Assembly: GCA_050014095.1 (NCBI GenBank)
Contig: JBEKDZ010000003.1
Coordinates: 248,001-312,000, forward strand
DNA from: RBG-13-51-18 sp050014095
GTDB taxonomy: Bacteria > Chloroflexota > Dehalococcoidia > Dehalococcoidales > RBG-16-60-22
DNA length: 64,000 nucleotides
Direction: 5' to 3'
The position numbers and the translations under genes were made by a program. The notes under the pieces are model-generated. The model saw only the letters and a program-made list of their open reading frames with translations, was not told the origin of the DNA and did not search any database. Below, piece after piece: positions 1 to 8,206 of the stretch; position 1 is the first letter of the stretch; every line of letters begins with the position of its first letter.

Positions 1-1
1 T

Positions 2-718
2 GGCTTGATAATGATAGGACTGGCGCGGTGTATCGCCATGGTCATTGTCTGGAACGAGCTGGCGCAGGGGGACAGGGAATACGCCGCGGGACTGGTGGCT
101 TTAAACTCCATTTTCCAGATTCTCTTTTACTCCGTTTACGCTTACATCTTCATCACCGTGCTGCCGCAGTGGTTCGGTTTAGCCGGCTCGGCAGTGGATG
201 TGACGATGGGGGATATCGCCCGGAGCGTTTTCATCTACCTGGGGATACCGTTTTTCGGGGGGATGTTGACGCGCTTCATATTTTTAAAGACCAAGGGGCG
301 CGATTGGTACGAGACCAGGTTCATCCCTAAGATAAGCCCGATAACGCTGGCGGCGCTGCTATTCACCATCGTGGTGATGTTCTCGCTCAAAGGCGAGCTG
401 ATTGTGCAGATACCGCTCGACGTGCTGAAGATAGCCGTGCCGCTATTAATCTACTTCGTGATTATGTTCCTGGTGTCCTTCTGGATGGGACGAAGAATAG
501 GCGCGGATTATTCCCAAACTGCCAGTATCGCCTTTACGGCGGCTTCAAATAATTTCGAGCTGGCGATTGCCGTAGCGGTGGCGGTCTTTGGGATCGGGAG
601 CGGGGAGGCTTTCGCGGCGGTAATAGGACCGCTGGTAGAAGTGCCGGTACTGGTGAGTCTGGTGAACCTGGCGCTGTATTTCCAGAAGAGGTACTTCAGG
701 GGAGAAAAGGTGAGTTAA
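2..718 (+). CDS. ACR3-family arsenite efflux permease (3' part)
   Basis: C-terminal 238 residues of a membrane exporter that expels arsenite, As(III), across the cytoplasmic membrane. The 5' end lies outside the window and the frame is open to the edge. The stretch GLARCIAMVIVWNELAQGD is the ACR3 signature with the conserved cysteine of the transport path. Several hydrophobic helices follow, including a conserved SNNFELAIA segment in the second half. Family members are about 350-370 residues with ten helices, so about one third is missing. An arsM gene lies 15 kb downstream, so arsenic handling is plausible for this host, but the two are not in one operon. Confidence 0.88.
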   Translation, partial: GLIMIGLARCIAMVIVWNELAQGDREYAAGLVALNSIFQILFYSVYAYIFITVLPQWFGLAGSAVDVTMGDIARSVFIYLGIPFFGGMLTRFIFLKTKGRDWYETRFIPKISPITLAALLFTIVVMFSLKGELIVQIPLDVLKIAVPLLIYFVIMFLVSFWMGRRIGADYSQTASIAFTAASNNFELAIAVAVAVFGIGSGEAFAAVIGPLVEVPVLVSLVNLALYFQKRYFRGEKVS

Positions 719-808
719 CAGTTATTAGTAATCAGTTAGGGAAAAGACGGCTGGATTCCCAATCAAGTTGGGAATAACACTTGGGGGGTAAAGGGGAGGG
801 GTGTATTC

Positions 809-837
809 TTGATTTCAACATCAGCTAAAGATATACT
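809..837 (+). promoter_or_regulatory. Sigma-70-like promoter for the SIMPL lipoprotein gene
   Basis: TTGATT (809-814), a 17-base spacer and TATACT (832-837) give a good housekeeping promoter. The predicted start is near 844, leaving a leader of about 30 bases with a GGGGAGG ribosome site at 859-865 before the ATG at 875. Confidence 0.55.
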
Positions 838-874
838 CTAAGCAAGGGTAAAGTATCATCGGGGAGGTAGCAAA

Positions 875-1612
875 ATGAAACGTGTTATCTGCATCATCGG
901 TTCATTAATCTTAATTATGCTCATGCTCGGGCTGGCCGGCTGCGATATCTCGGGTTCTATCGGCACCAACCCCAACCAGACCAGCGGCATCTGGGTAACG
1001 GGGGAGGGGAAAGTGACCGTTACGCCGGATGTGGCGATACTAAGTGTCGGCGTCCAGACCGAGAATAGCTCCGTAGCCCAGGCGCAGGAGCAAGCTTCTG
1101 TGGCGATGAATGCCGTCCTCAAAGCGCTGAAGGATAACGACATCGCCGATAAAGACGTCCAGACGCAGTACTTCAGCATCTCGCCGGTCAGAAACTACGT
1201 GATGAATACTGGGGAACAAAACATCACTGGCTACCGAGTGGACAACTCGCTAACAGTAAAAATCCGGAAAGTCGATGACGCCGCCAAGATTATCGATGCC
1301 GTTACCGCGGCCGGTGGCAACAATATCGTCATTAACAGTATTTCTTTTACGGTGGAAGACCCTACCACTTACCAGAAAGACGCCAGAGAAAAGGCGCTGG
1401 ATAACGCCAAGATGAAGGCTCAAGAGATAGCCACTAAAGCGGGCCTAACCCTGGGTGAGCCGACCTTCCTCAACGAGACCTCCAGTTACAACCCGCCATA
1501 TTCTGGTATAATGGCTTCGGCCATACCCACCCCAGTGATAGTAGGGTCGTCAGTTAACGCGGGAGAGATAGAAGTAACCGTCTACATACAGGTAGCGTAC
1601 AGCATAAAGTAA
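875..1612 (+). CDS. SIMPL (DUF541) domain lipoprotein
   Basis: A 245-residue exported lipoprotein. Residues 1-23 form a signal peptide ending in the lipobox LAGC, so Cys23 is probably lipidated and the protein anchored outside the membrane. The rest is one SIMPL/DUF541 domain: an N-terminal GEGKVTVTPDVAILSVGV strand, the DNAKMKAQEIATKAG helix and a C-terminal EVTVYIQVAYSI strand. The family is widespread and its role is poorly defined (oxidative stress and envelope functions have been proposed). A GGGGAGG ribosome site precedes the start. The gene stands alone, with ilvC 31 bases downstream in the same direction. Confidence 0.85.
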   Translation: MKRVICIIGSLILIMLMLGLAGCDISGSIGTNPNQTSGIWVTGEGKVTVTPDVAILSVGVQTENSSVAQAQEQASVAMNAVLKALKDNDIADKDVQTQYFSISPVRNYVMNTGEQNITGYRVDNSLTVKIRKVDDAAKIIDAVTAAGGNNIVINSISFTVEDPTTYQKDAREKALDNAKMKAQEIATKAGLTLGEPTFLNETSSYNPPYSGIMASAIPTPVIVGSSVNAGEIEVTVYIQVAYSIK

Positions 1613-1643
1613 ATATCGATTCTGGAGCAAGGAGAGAGTAAAT

Positions 1644-2744
1644 ATGGCAGTTATAGATTTCGGCGGCGTAAAGGAAGAGGTGGTCATGCGGAGCGAGTTC
1701 TCTATGGAGAAAGCCCGTAAGGTTTTAAAGGATGAAACGATAGCGGTAATCGGATATGGGGTACAGGGACCGGGACAGTCCTTAAATATGAAAGACAACG
1801 GCTTCAACGTTATCATCGGGCAATCAAAAGACTTCATGCGGGACTGGGACCGGGCGGTGGCGGACGGCTGGAAGCCCGGTAAAGACCTATTCGAGATAGA
1901 AGAAGCAGCCAAACGCGGCACGATTATCGAGATGCTGACCAGCGATGCCTCCCAGCGGTTAATCTGGCCGACTATCAAAAAACAACTAACGGCTGGCAAA
2001 GCGCTGTATTTCTCACACGGATTCTCTATCGTCTATAAAGACCAGACAGGTATTATCCCGCCCAAAGATGTGGATGTTATCATGGTGGCGCCTAAGGGGA
2101 GTGGGACATCACTGCGGCGCAACTTCCTCTCCGGGGCAGGCATTAACGCCAGCTTTGCTATTTTCCAGGATGCTACGGGGCGGGCTAAAGAGCGCTGTCT
2201 GGCGCTGGGTATTGCTATCGGGTCCGGTTACCTCTTCCCGACGACCTTCGAAAGCGAGGTCTACAGCGACCTGGTGGGGGAGCGGGGGGTTTTGATGGGG
2301 GCGCTGGCGGGAATCATGGAAGCGCAGTACGACACCTTAAGAGCCCACGGACACACGCCCAGCGAAGCCTTTAACGAAACCGTCGAGGAGCTGACGGAAA
2401 GCCTGATAAAGCTAGTAGCGGAGAACGGGATGGACTGGATGTATGCTAACTGTTCCGCTACCGCCCAAAGGGGTGCCCTCGACTGGAAACCAAAGTTCAA
2501 AAAGGCGGTCATGCCCATCTTTAAAGACCTTTATAAGAGGGTGGCGAACGGGACGGAAACAAAACGTGTGATTGAGGCCTGCGGCGGAGCTAACTACAGG
2601 GAACTACTGGGCAAAGAATTATCGGTGATGGGCAACTCCGAGATGTGGCAAGCCGGCAAGGCTACCCGCTCTTTACGTCCTAAGGAGCCGGAAAAAGCTA
2701 ATATCAAAACGGCTAAAGGGACGGCGGGGAGACAAACGAATTAA
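1644..2744 (+). CDS. ilvC: Ketol-acid reductoisomerase, Bacteroidetes/fungal-type
   Basis: Makes 2,3-dihydroxy-isovalerate (and its methyl homologue) from acetolactate for valine, leucine and isoleucine synthesis, using NAD(P)H and Mg2+. The nucleotide fold shows GYGVQGPGQSLN (GxGxxGxxxG). KGSGTSLRR, SEVYSDLVGERG and MDWMYANCSATAQRGALDW belong to the C-terminal knotted helical domain. At 366 residues it is longer than the usual 330-residue bacterial class I enzyme. An insertion-like region, DRAVADGWKPGKDLF, and much of the wording resemble, from memory, mitochondrial Ilv5 and Bacteroides KARI more than the standard form. The last 25 residues are a charged tail. A ribosome site AAGGAGAG precedes the ATG. 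No ilvB/ilvN/leu genes are adjacent. Confidence 0.9.
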   Translation: MAVIDFGGVKEEVVMRSEFSMEKARKVLKDETIAVIGYGVQGPGQSLNMKDNGFNVIIGQSKDFMRDWDRAVADGWKPGKDLFEIEEAAKRGTIIEMLTSDASQRLIWPTIKKQLTAGKALYFSHGFSIVYKDQTGIIPPKDVDVIMVAPKGSGTSLRRNFLSGAGINASFAIFQDATGRAKERCLALGIAIGSGYLFPTTFESEVYSDLVGERGVLMGALAGIMEAQYDTLRAHGHTPSEAFNETVEELTESLIKLVAENGMDWMYANCSATAQRGALDWKPKFKKAVMPIFKDLYKRVANGTETKRVIEACGGANYRELLGKELSVMGNSEMWQAGKATRSLRPKEPEKANIKTAKGTAGRQTN

Positions 2745-3214
2745 AAATTAATGCTTTATTGTCATTGCGAGTCCTTCCGTAGAAGGACGTGGCAATCTCC
2801 CGAATGAATTCACGACGATGATAGAGATTGCCGCGTCATCCCGATTACATCGGGATTCCTCGCAATGACAGTTTTTAATTATTGCGCCTTTCTTATGACA
2901 AGGTTGCAGCAAAATCTCCCTCCTGTCCCTTCCTTCGGCTTCGCTCAGGACAGGCCTTACGAACGAGGGACGCCAATACCCCAAAAAGGGGTGTTAAAGA
3001 GGGGCATCAGCCCCTCTTAATTGAATATAACCCCCTCTCCAAACATATTAATAACAGGTTTGCTCCCTGTTCCGTTTGGAGAGGGGGCAAGGGGGTGAGG
3101 CTTAGAGTAGATTCTGGCTTTTTCTGGGACGACACTTTCTCTCATTATTGCGCCTTTCTTATGACAAGTGTTAAAATAATATCAAACGATTATTTTCCCT
3201 CAAAGGGGTAAGGC
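2745..3214. repeat. Gene-free repeat block upstream of ribE
   Basis: These 470 bases hold no convincing gene. An imperfect inverted repeat occupies 2760-2870 (TGTCATTGCGAG on the left, CTCGCAATGACA on the right). A second palindromic element lies at about 2985-3092, with arms CCCCTCTCCAAAC / GTTTGGAGAGGGG. A 25-base sequence occurs twice, at 2878-2902 and 3144-3168, flanking the second element. No FMN riboswitch motif was seen before ribE. Confidence 0.7.
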
Positions 3215-3844
3215 ATGTTTACCGGCATCGTAGCAGAAGTAGGGAGTATTGTCTCCGTTAGCGCGGGCAAGCTAACCATCGGCGCCAGGCAGACGCTCAA
3301 GGATTTACAAATCGGCGGGAGCATCGCCGTCAACGGCGTCTGTTTAACGCTGACCGATTTCAATGACAAAACGTTTTCTGTGGACGTCATGCCGGAAACA
3401 CTGAAAAGAACCAACCTGGGGCAATTGCACGTTGGCGATAGAGTAAATCTGGAAAGGCCCCTTAAGCTTAATGGGGAAATCGGCGGGCATTTTGTGCAGG
3501 GCCATATCGACGACACTGGCAGGGTCGTCCAAATCGCTAAAGAAGGCGAGGCAATGCTGATGCGCTTCCAGGCAGAACCCGAGGTAATGCGTTATATCGT
3601 GCCCAAGGGCTTTATCGCCGCGGACGGGACAAGCCTGACGGTGACCACCAAAGAAGCCAATACCTTCGGCGTATCCATCGTCGGCTATACCCGCGAGCAT
3701 ACGATTTTGGCGGAAAGAAAACCGGGCGACCTCGTTAATCTGGAAGTGGACATCATCGGCAAATACGTAGCTGAACTAAATAAAGCACCAAGCACAGGCT
3801 TGACCGCCGAGTTTCTACGCGAGCACGGTTTCATGGTGAACTAA
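3215..3844 (+). CDS. ribE: Riboflavin synthase, alpha subunit
   Basis: Dismutates two 6,7-dimethyl-8-ribityllumazine molecules to riboflavin plus the pyrimidinedione, the last step of the pathway. The 209-residue protein has the tandem lumazine-binding barrels. The first runs from MFTGIVAEVGSI through VNGVCLTLTD; the second begins at GGHFVQGHIDDTG and contains ADGTSLTVT. An AAGGGGTAAGGC ribosome site precedes the ATG. First gene of ribE-ribBA-ribH, with only 9 bases to ribBA. Length and start are normal for the family. Confidence 0.95.
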   Translation: MFTGIVAEVGSIVSVSAGKLTIGARQTLKDLQIGGSIAVNGVCLTLTDFNDKTFSVDVMPETLKRTNLGQLHVGDRVNLERPLKLNGEIGGHFVQGHIDDTGRVVQIAKEGEAMLMRFQAEPEVMRYIVPKGFIAADGTSLTVTTKEANTFGVSIVGYTREHTILAERKPGDLVNLEVDIIGKYVAELNKAPSTGLTAEFLREHGFMVN

Positions 3845-3853
3845 GGAGAAAAT

Positions 3854-5080
3854 ATGGCACTGGCAACTATACCGGAAGCTATTAAAGATATCAAGGCAGG
3901 CAAATTCGTTATCGTGGTGGACGACGAGGACCGTGAAAATGAAGGCGACCTTGTCATGGCAGCCGAGAAAGTGACAGCGGAATCCATCAACTTCATGGCT
4001 AGATATGGGCGGGGACTTATCTGCATGCCGATGACCGGCGAAAGGCTGGACGCGCTGCGGATACCCATGATGGTAAGCAATAACACGTCGCACTTCGGCA
4101 CGCCATTTTCGGTACCAGTCGAAGCTAGAGAGGGCACTACCACCGGCATTTCGGCGGCGGACCGGGCAAGGACAGTGCAAGTGATGGTCGACACCAAGAC
4201 CAAACCTGAAGACATACTTATGCCGGGGCACATGTTCCCATTACGCGCACGGGAAGGCGGCGTATTGGTACGCACTGGGCAGACCGAGGCGACAGTAGAC
4301 CTTGCCAGAATGGCGAGGCTTAAACCAGCGGGAGTCTGCTGTGAAATCATGAATGAAGACGGTACCATGGCACGGATGCCGCAACTTGAAGTATTTGCCA
4401 AAAAACACGATTTAAAAATAATCAGTGTTGCCGACTTAATCGCTTACCGCTACCGCCACGAGCGATTGGTGACGCGGGTGGCGGAAGCCAAGCTGCCAAC
4501 GAAATACGGTAATTTTAGAGTAATCGCCTACAAAAGCACCACCGACCCCGACGAGCACCTGGCGATGGTGATGGGCGATGTGAACACCGACGAGCCAGTG
4601 TTAGTCCGAGTGCATAGCCAATGCCTGACCGGCGATGTTTTCCACAGCATGCGCTGCGACTGCGGCGAGCAGATCGAAATGGCGATGAAGCGTATCGCCG
4701 ATGAGGGGCGGGGAGTCGTGCTTTATATGCGGCAGGAAGGGCGGGGCATCGGTATCCACAACAAGATAAAAGCCTATGCCCTCCAGGATAAAGGACTGGA
4801 TACCGTCGAAGCAAACCTATCGCTGGGCTTCAAAGCCGACCAGCGTGATTATGGCATCGGCGCGCAGATACTCGCCGACCTGGGAATACACAATATGCGG
4901 CTGATGACGAACAATCCCAAGAAAATGAGTGGGCTGGAAAGCTACGGACTTAAGATAACCGAGCAGCTACCCATCACCACCAAGCCCAACCCGCATAACC
5001 GCCGCTACCTCCGCACCAAGCAGGAAAAACTGGGGCATCTCCTGACCATCGCGGATGCCGATAGCGATAAAACAAACTAA
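3854..5080 (+). CDS. ribBA: Bifunctional DHBP synthase / GTP cyclohydrolase II
   Basis: Supplies both precursors of riboflavin. Residues 1-200 form 3,4-dihydroxy-2-butanone-4-phosphate synthase, with the acidic metal motif DDEDRENEGDLVMAAE and the later HTGQTEA-like segment (RTGQTEATVDLAR). Residues 205-408 form GTP cyclohydrolase II, with the zinc cysteines in CLTGDVFHSMRCDCGEQ and the catalytic RQEGRGIGI loop. The 408-residue length is normal for the fusion. Ribosome site AAGGAGAAAAT. Stop and the next start (ribH) are 10 bases apart, so the three rib genes are probably one transcript. Confidence 0.95.
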   Translation: MALATIPEAIKDIKAGKFVIVVDDEDRENEGDLVMAAEKVTAESINFMARYGRGLICMPMTGERLDALRIPMMVSNNTSHFGTPFSVPVEAREGTTTGISAADRARTVQVMVDTKTKPEDILMPGHMFPLRAREGGVLVRTGQTEATVDLARMARLKPAGVCCEIMNEDGTMARMPQLEVFAKKHDLKIISVADLIAYRYRHERLVTRVAEAKLPTKYGNFRVIAYKSTTDPDEHLAMVMGDVNTDEPVLVRVHSQCLTGDVFHSMRCDCGEQIEMAMKRIADEGRGVVLYMRQEGRGIGIHNKIKAYALQDKGLDTVEANLSLGFKADQRDYGIGAQILADLGIHNMRLMTNNPKKMSGLESYGLKITEQLPITTKPNPHNRRYLRTKQEKLGHLLTIADADSDKTN

Positions 5081-5090
5081 GGAGAATGAT

Positions 5091-5558
5091 ATGAGCAAGA
5101 CTTACGAAGGGAATCTACTAGGCAAGGGATTGAAATTCGGGATTGTGGTCTCGCGGTTTAACGAGTTCTTCAGTACGAAGCTGCTGGAAGGCGCGAAAGA
5201 CGCCCTGCTGCGCCACGGGGTGGTTGATACAGATATCGAAGTTGCCTGGACACCGGGCTCGTTCGAGATACCGCTGATAGCGCAGAAAATGGTGGAAAGC
5301 AAGAAATATAACGCCGTAATCTGCCTGGGGGCGGTGATTAGAGGGGGGACGCCGCACTTCGACTACATTGCGTCAGAAGTCGCCAAAGGTATCGCCAACG
5401 TGGGACTGAAGACGGGCGTGCCGGTAATCTTCGGGGTAATCACTACCGATACGCTGGAGCAGGCTATCGAGCGCTCCGGCACCAAGGACGGCAATAAGGG
5501 CTTCGACGCGGCGGTAAGCGCCATCGAAATGGCGAACCTGATAAAGACGATTGTGTAG
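5091..5558 (+). CDS. ribH: 6,7-dimethyl-8-ribityllumazine synthase
   Basis: Condenses the ribityl-pyrimidine with dihydroxybutanone phosphate to form lumazine, the substrate of RibE; usually a large shell-forming oligomer. The 155 residues include SRFNEFF, PGSFEIPL, GAVIRGGTPHFDYI (catalytic His) and GNKGFDAA. I chose the ATG at 5091 because AAGGAGAATGAT sits just before it and MSKTYEGNLLGKGLKFG is the usual N-terminus. An upstream in-frame ATG at 5055 would overlap ribBA. Confidence 0.95.
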   Translation: MSKTYEGNLLGKGLKFGIVVSRFNEFFSTKLLEGAKDALLRHGVVDTDIEVAWTPGSFEIPLIAQKMVESKKYNAVICLGAVIRGGTPHFDYIASEVAKGIANVGLKTGVPVIFGVITTDTLEQAIERSGTKDGNKGFDAAVSAIEMANLIKTIV

Positions 5559-5619
5559 TTGTTGACTAGTTGTTAGTATAGAGTGAGAAAAGGGGCGGTT
5601 TCTTGACCTTACCCCCTAC

Positions 5620-5680
5620 CCCCTCTCCAAACTTGAGTATGAATAATACTGTGTTTGCTATGTTTGGAGAGGGGTTTTTT
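5620..5680. terminator. Long-stem hairpin after the rib operon
   Basis: A 13-base-pair stem, CCCCTCTCCAAAC (5620-5632) with GTTTGGAGAGGGG (5662-5674), is followed by six T residues, so it can serve as an intrinsic terminator for ribH. The same stem sequence recurs at about 3030-3092, so it is also a member of a dispersed repeat family. Confidence 0.55.
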
Positions 5681-6037
5681 GTTTCTTAAGAGGGGGCTAG
5701 CGCCCCCTCTTTAACACCCCGGTTGTGGGGAAAAGGGGTGAACCTCTCCCCCTTGTGTTCCCCCTCTCCGTACACAGAGAGGGGAAGTAATTATAAAAAC
5801 CCTCTTAATCTCCCTTTACGAAAGGGAGAGACTGGCAAAGGTAACAGAACCCAGTCTTATCAGAACTATGCCCTAGAATATGGGAATAGAATATGTCTAT
5901 ATCACGATTACTCTAAAGAACACCATGTGAACGCTAAGGCGATAAAGCAGATGCACACCGACTTTAGCCCGATTGCCGGTCTAGCGTTATCGGCTTAACA
6001 GAAATAAATAACAACAAACCGAGGCTCGGTTGCGTCC
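5681..6037. repeat. Gene-free repeat region downstream of ribH
   Basis: Holds a GC-rich hairpin at 5685-5714 (GAGGGGGC / GCCCCCTC, with AT flanks), short runs of the 'CTCTCC...GGAGAG' and 'CTCCCTTTACGAAAGGGAG' type repeats to about 5830, and then about 200 bases in which I see no gene or signal. The open frame across 5723-5998 is made of repeat sequence and has no recognisable protein content. Confidence 0.5.
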
Positions 6038-6574
6038 TTAGGGTTTAGTTGTCGTAGGAGGAGATGATGTTGACTTAGTTGGACGCGTAGCGAAGTACAT
6101 GACAACCGTGAAAAGGAAACCGCCAATATACAAGAGCGCGGGGACTAATACGGGTGACGTGTCACGGTCTATCCAAACTATTGCTAACCCACCGATGAAA
6201 AACATACTACATCCCAGCCAGACCTTGTTGCCTTCCTGTTTGAAGCTTATTTTGTCGTGTAGGATTATAAAGGCTATTGCTGAAATTACACTAGCCAACA
6301 CTCGAAAGGCTCCTGCGACAGCGAATGCATAAGCCATTCCTTCCGGTATACTTGTTAGTGTGATTTTGAGGCCGGATTGGGACCATCCGTTTGAGATTGT
6401 TAGCCAGGCAAAGCCCATAACGATTAAGCCTGATGCAGCGCGTACGATGTTCGTGATGCGCCGTTGTTTTGCGGTCAAGTTCACGGGGTTGCTACTCGTG
6501 TCTGATATTAGTGTAACGAGATTGTCCAGGGCGATGGCGAGCCCCGACACTATAAATACGTACCAAGGGTTCAT
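6038..6574 (-). CDS. Four-helix membrane protein of unknown function
   Basis: A 178-residue hydrophobic protein with about five possible membrane segments: near residues 5-22, 46-62, 78-106, 119-135 and 143-160. The tail TRPTKSTSSPPTTTKP is hydrophilic. No family recognised. Preceded by a GGGAGG ribosome site that lies between it and the stop of a 32-codon ORF (6592-6690), so the two are probably one transcript from the promoter at 6697-6724. Function cannot be assigned. Confidence 0.6.
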   Translation of the reverse strand: MNPWYVFIVSGLAIALDNLVTLISDTSSNPVNLTAKQRRITNIVRAASGLIVMGFAWLTISNGWSQSGLKITLTSIPEGMAYAFAVAGAFRVLASVISAIAFIILHDKISFKQEGNKVWLGCSMFFIGGLAIVWIDRDTSPVLVPALLYIGGFLFTVVMYFATRPTKSTSSPPTTTKP

Positions 6575-6591
6575 AATTTGATAGCCTCCCG

Positions 6592-6690
6592 TTATGATTT
6601 ATTACTTTTTTCAGATTCGAGTTGCTCGTTGAGCCGATTGAGCTTTATTTCAATTTCGCGCAACTTACGGTTTAAGCGTCGATTGTTCAT
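6592..6690 (-). CDS. 32-residue charged helix peptide, probably leaderless
   Basis: Small ORF, MNNRRLNRKLREIEIKLNRL and onward for 12 more residues, with a leucine/isoleucine heptad pattern that suggests one coiled coil. No ribosome site is present. Instead a TTGATA-N16-TATAAT promoter (6724-6697) puts the transcription start on the ATG itself. The stop is 17 bases before the ATG of the membrane protein gene, so it could be a short partner or a leader peptide. Confidence 0.45.
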   Translation of the reverse strand: MNNRRLNRKLREIEIKLNRLNEQLESEKSNKS

Positions 6691-6696
6691 GCGCTA

Positions 6697-6724
6697 ATTA
6701 TAGCACGCGCTCGCGCGATATCAA
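6697..6724 (-). promoter_or_regulatory. Promoter TTGATA-N16-TATAAT, start on the ATG at 6690
   Basis: On the minus strand TTGATA (6724-6719), a 16-base spacer and a perfect TATAAT (6702-6697). Seven bases beyond the -10 box is 6690, the A of the ATG. Confidence 0.6.
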
Positions 6725-6733
6725 ATTGTCTTA

Positions 6734-6985
6734 TTATGTAACCTTGTAAACCACGTCTCCCGGTCTAACGCGCTCGGGGACTTTAATGCCGACGGACTGG
6801 CCCTTTTTAGCCTGTTTAACGTTCTCGTTGTCGATCTGCATCGAGGTCAAGTCCATCTCGATATCCGTGGTGTGGCCCTTGATGTGAATCTTGTCCCCCA
6901 CCTTCAGCGTGCCGGTCATATCAATGCCGGCGACCACTACATGAGCAAAGAAATCGCTTACCTTGCCGACTGCTTTCTCCTTCAT
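6734..6985 (-). CDS. Small translation elongation factor-like protein (domain II beta-barrel)
   Basis: An 83-residue single-domain protein with the fold of EF-Tu/IF2 domain II: VGKVSDFFAHVVVAGIDMTG, LKVGDKIHIKGHTTDIEM, SMQIDNENVKQAKKGQSVGI, and VRPGDVVYKV at the end. It has no GTPase domain. Such stand-alone barrels are common in anaerobes, with no settled role. A GGAGGGAGGAAATATG arrangement gives a strong ribosome site. A repeat element (7082-7180) lies upstream. Confidence 0.75.
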   Translation of the reverse strand: MKEKAVGKVSDFFAHVVVAGIDMTGTLKVGDKIHIKGHTTDIEMDLTSMQIDNENVKQAKKGQSVGIKVPERVRPGDVVYKVT

Positions 6986-7081
6986 ATTTCCTCCCTCCTT
7001 AATAAATTATATCGGGCAAAATTACAGTTTGTGTTAAGGATTATACGCCCCGAGATTCAGGAAATCAACACCAGTCGAACC

Positions 7082-7180
7082 GTCATTGCGAGGAGTCCCG
7101 ATAAAATCGGGACGACGTGGCAATCTCCATCATTGGTTTTGTTCTGACATAGGGATTGCCACGCTTCGCTCGCAATGACA
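7082..7180. repeat. Palindromic repeat, GTCATTGCGAG family
   Basis: About 100 bases bounded by GTCATTGCGAGGAG on the left and CGCTCGCAATGAC on the right, with internal GGCAATCTCC / GGGATTGCC arms. Same family as 2760-2870. Probably a non-autonomous mobile or REP-like repeat. Confidence 0.65.
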
Positions 7181-7188
7181 TCCCGTTT

Positions 7189-7217
7189 TTGACTAATTTT
7201 CTTTCAGGACATATAAT
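7189..7217 (+). promoter_or_regulatory. Promoter TTGACT-N17-TATAAT
   Basis: TTGACT (7189-7194), 17 bases, TATAAT (7212-7217). Drives the TTG-started small gene at 7250. Confidence 0.6.
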
Positions 7218-7249
7218 AGGTCTAAATAAAAGATTTAGAGGACCATTCT

Positions 7250-7465
7250 TTGGCCAAGACACAAGAAACCACACCAGCAGACAACCTGGAGAAAATAGAA
7301 AAACGCCTCGATTCATTGGATAGTCGTTTGGATAATATTGACTCCATGGTTAGCGCTGTTGCCGAGCGCGTCATGAAACAACCGATTACGCTAAACGTTA
7401 CCTGCAGCCATTGCGGTCACAAATTAGAAATAGCCATTTTAGGCACCGAAAAACCGACCAAGTAA
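7250..7465 (+). CDS. Small coiled-coil protein with a zinc-hook-like end
   Basis: 71 residues. Residues 11-45 are a regular heptad helix (LEKIEKRLDSLDSRLDNIDSM), followed by VTCSHCGHKLEIAIL, a CxxCxH pair that could bind zinc. No family recognised. Start is a TTG at 7250: AGAGGAC lies at a good distance upstream and a clear promoter ends at 7217. There is no in-frame ATG before it. Probably a small structural or adaptor protein. Confidence 0.6.
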   Translation: MAKTQETTPADNLEKIEKRLDSLDSRLDNIDSMVSAVAERVMKQPITLNVTCSHCGHKLEIAILGTEKPTK

Positions 7466-7546
7466 ATCCAGCAGATATAAACAATTTTCCCTATTTGTTT
7501 CATTGGGCGTGAACATACAACAAAACCATCATACCAGGAGGCAAGG

Positions 7547-8206
7547 ATGACGATATCGGCGAGAATCAGCGAGACTAGATATAACGTTTTCAAATGGCGC
7601 TATGAGTTAAGCATACCCAAGAAACTGGCGCTGGCTCTGGGGGTAGCCATACTCACCGGTCTGCTGGCGCAGCTTAGATTCTATCTCCCGTGGAGTCCTG
7701 TGCCACTTACCGGGCAGACCTTCGGGGCTCTCTTTGCCGGCATCATACTGGGGACATGGTGGGGAGGCATCAGCATGGCGCTTTACGCCGGGCTGGGGGC
7801 GGCGGGTTTACCCTGGTTCCAGGGGTGGAGCGGGGGATTTGCCTATCTAACCGGGCCCACCGGCGGCTATATCGTTGGTTTTATCCTGGCGGCGCTTTTC
7901 CTGGGGTATTTCACCGATAAATTCGTGAGGTCGCGGAGCTTCTTTGCCATGCTCGGGCTGATGCTCATCGCCAACTTTATCCTTATCTATGGACCGGGAC
8001 TTTTACAACTTAACCTCTGGCTTGCCAACGTCAAAGGCGAGCCGGTAGCGTTCGGCCAGCTGCTCACAATGGGCGCCATACCCTTTATCGTCGGGGACAT
8101 CACCAAGGCGGTTATGGCGGCGCTTATCGCCCGTGGCATCACACCTAAAAAAGCCTACGCCAAAGAGACAGATGGAGATAAGTGGGCGAGGTGGAGATTG
8201 CCGTAA
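7547..8206 (+). CDS. bioY: Biotin transporter, BioY family
   Basis: Substrate-binding membrane subunit (S component) for biotin uptake. 219 residues with about six helices. Characteristic BioY wording: LPWSPVPLTGQTFGALFAGIILG, the glycine-rich GLPWFQGWSGGFAYLTGPTGGYIVGF and GAIPFIVGDITKAVMAA near the end. An N-terminal extension of about 25 residues precedes the first helix. Ribosome site CAGGAGGCAAGG. No bioM/bioN ATPase or permease genes are adjacent, so it presumably uses shared energising subunits from elsewhere or works alone. Confidence 0.92.
   Translation: MTISARISETRYNVFKWRYELSIPKKLALALGVAILTGLLAQLRFYLPWSPVPLTGQTFGALFAGIILGTWWGGISMALYAGLGAAGLPWFQGWSGGFAYLTGPTGGYIVGFILAALFLGYFTDKFVRSRSFFAMLGLMLIANFILIYGPGLLQLNLWLANVKGEPVAFGQLLTMGAIPFIVGDITKAVMAALIARGITPKKAYAKETDGDKWARWRLP

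Noticed and set aside
2745..3214. Possible FMN riboswitch ahead of ribE
   Set aside because: None of the conserved RFN motifs could be found in the leader; only repeats are present.
5723..5998. 91-residue open frame after ribH
   Set aside because: Its first half is encoded by palindromic repeats and the rest has no recognised protein content or ribosome site.
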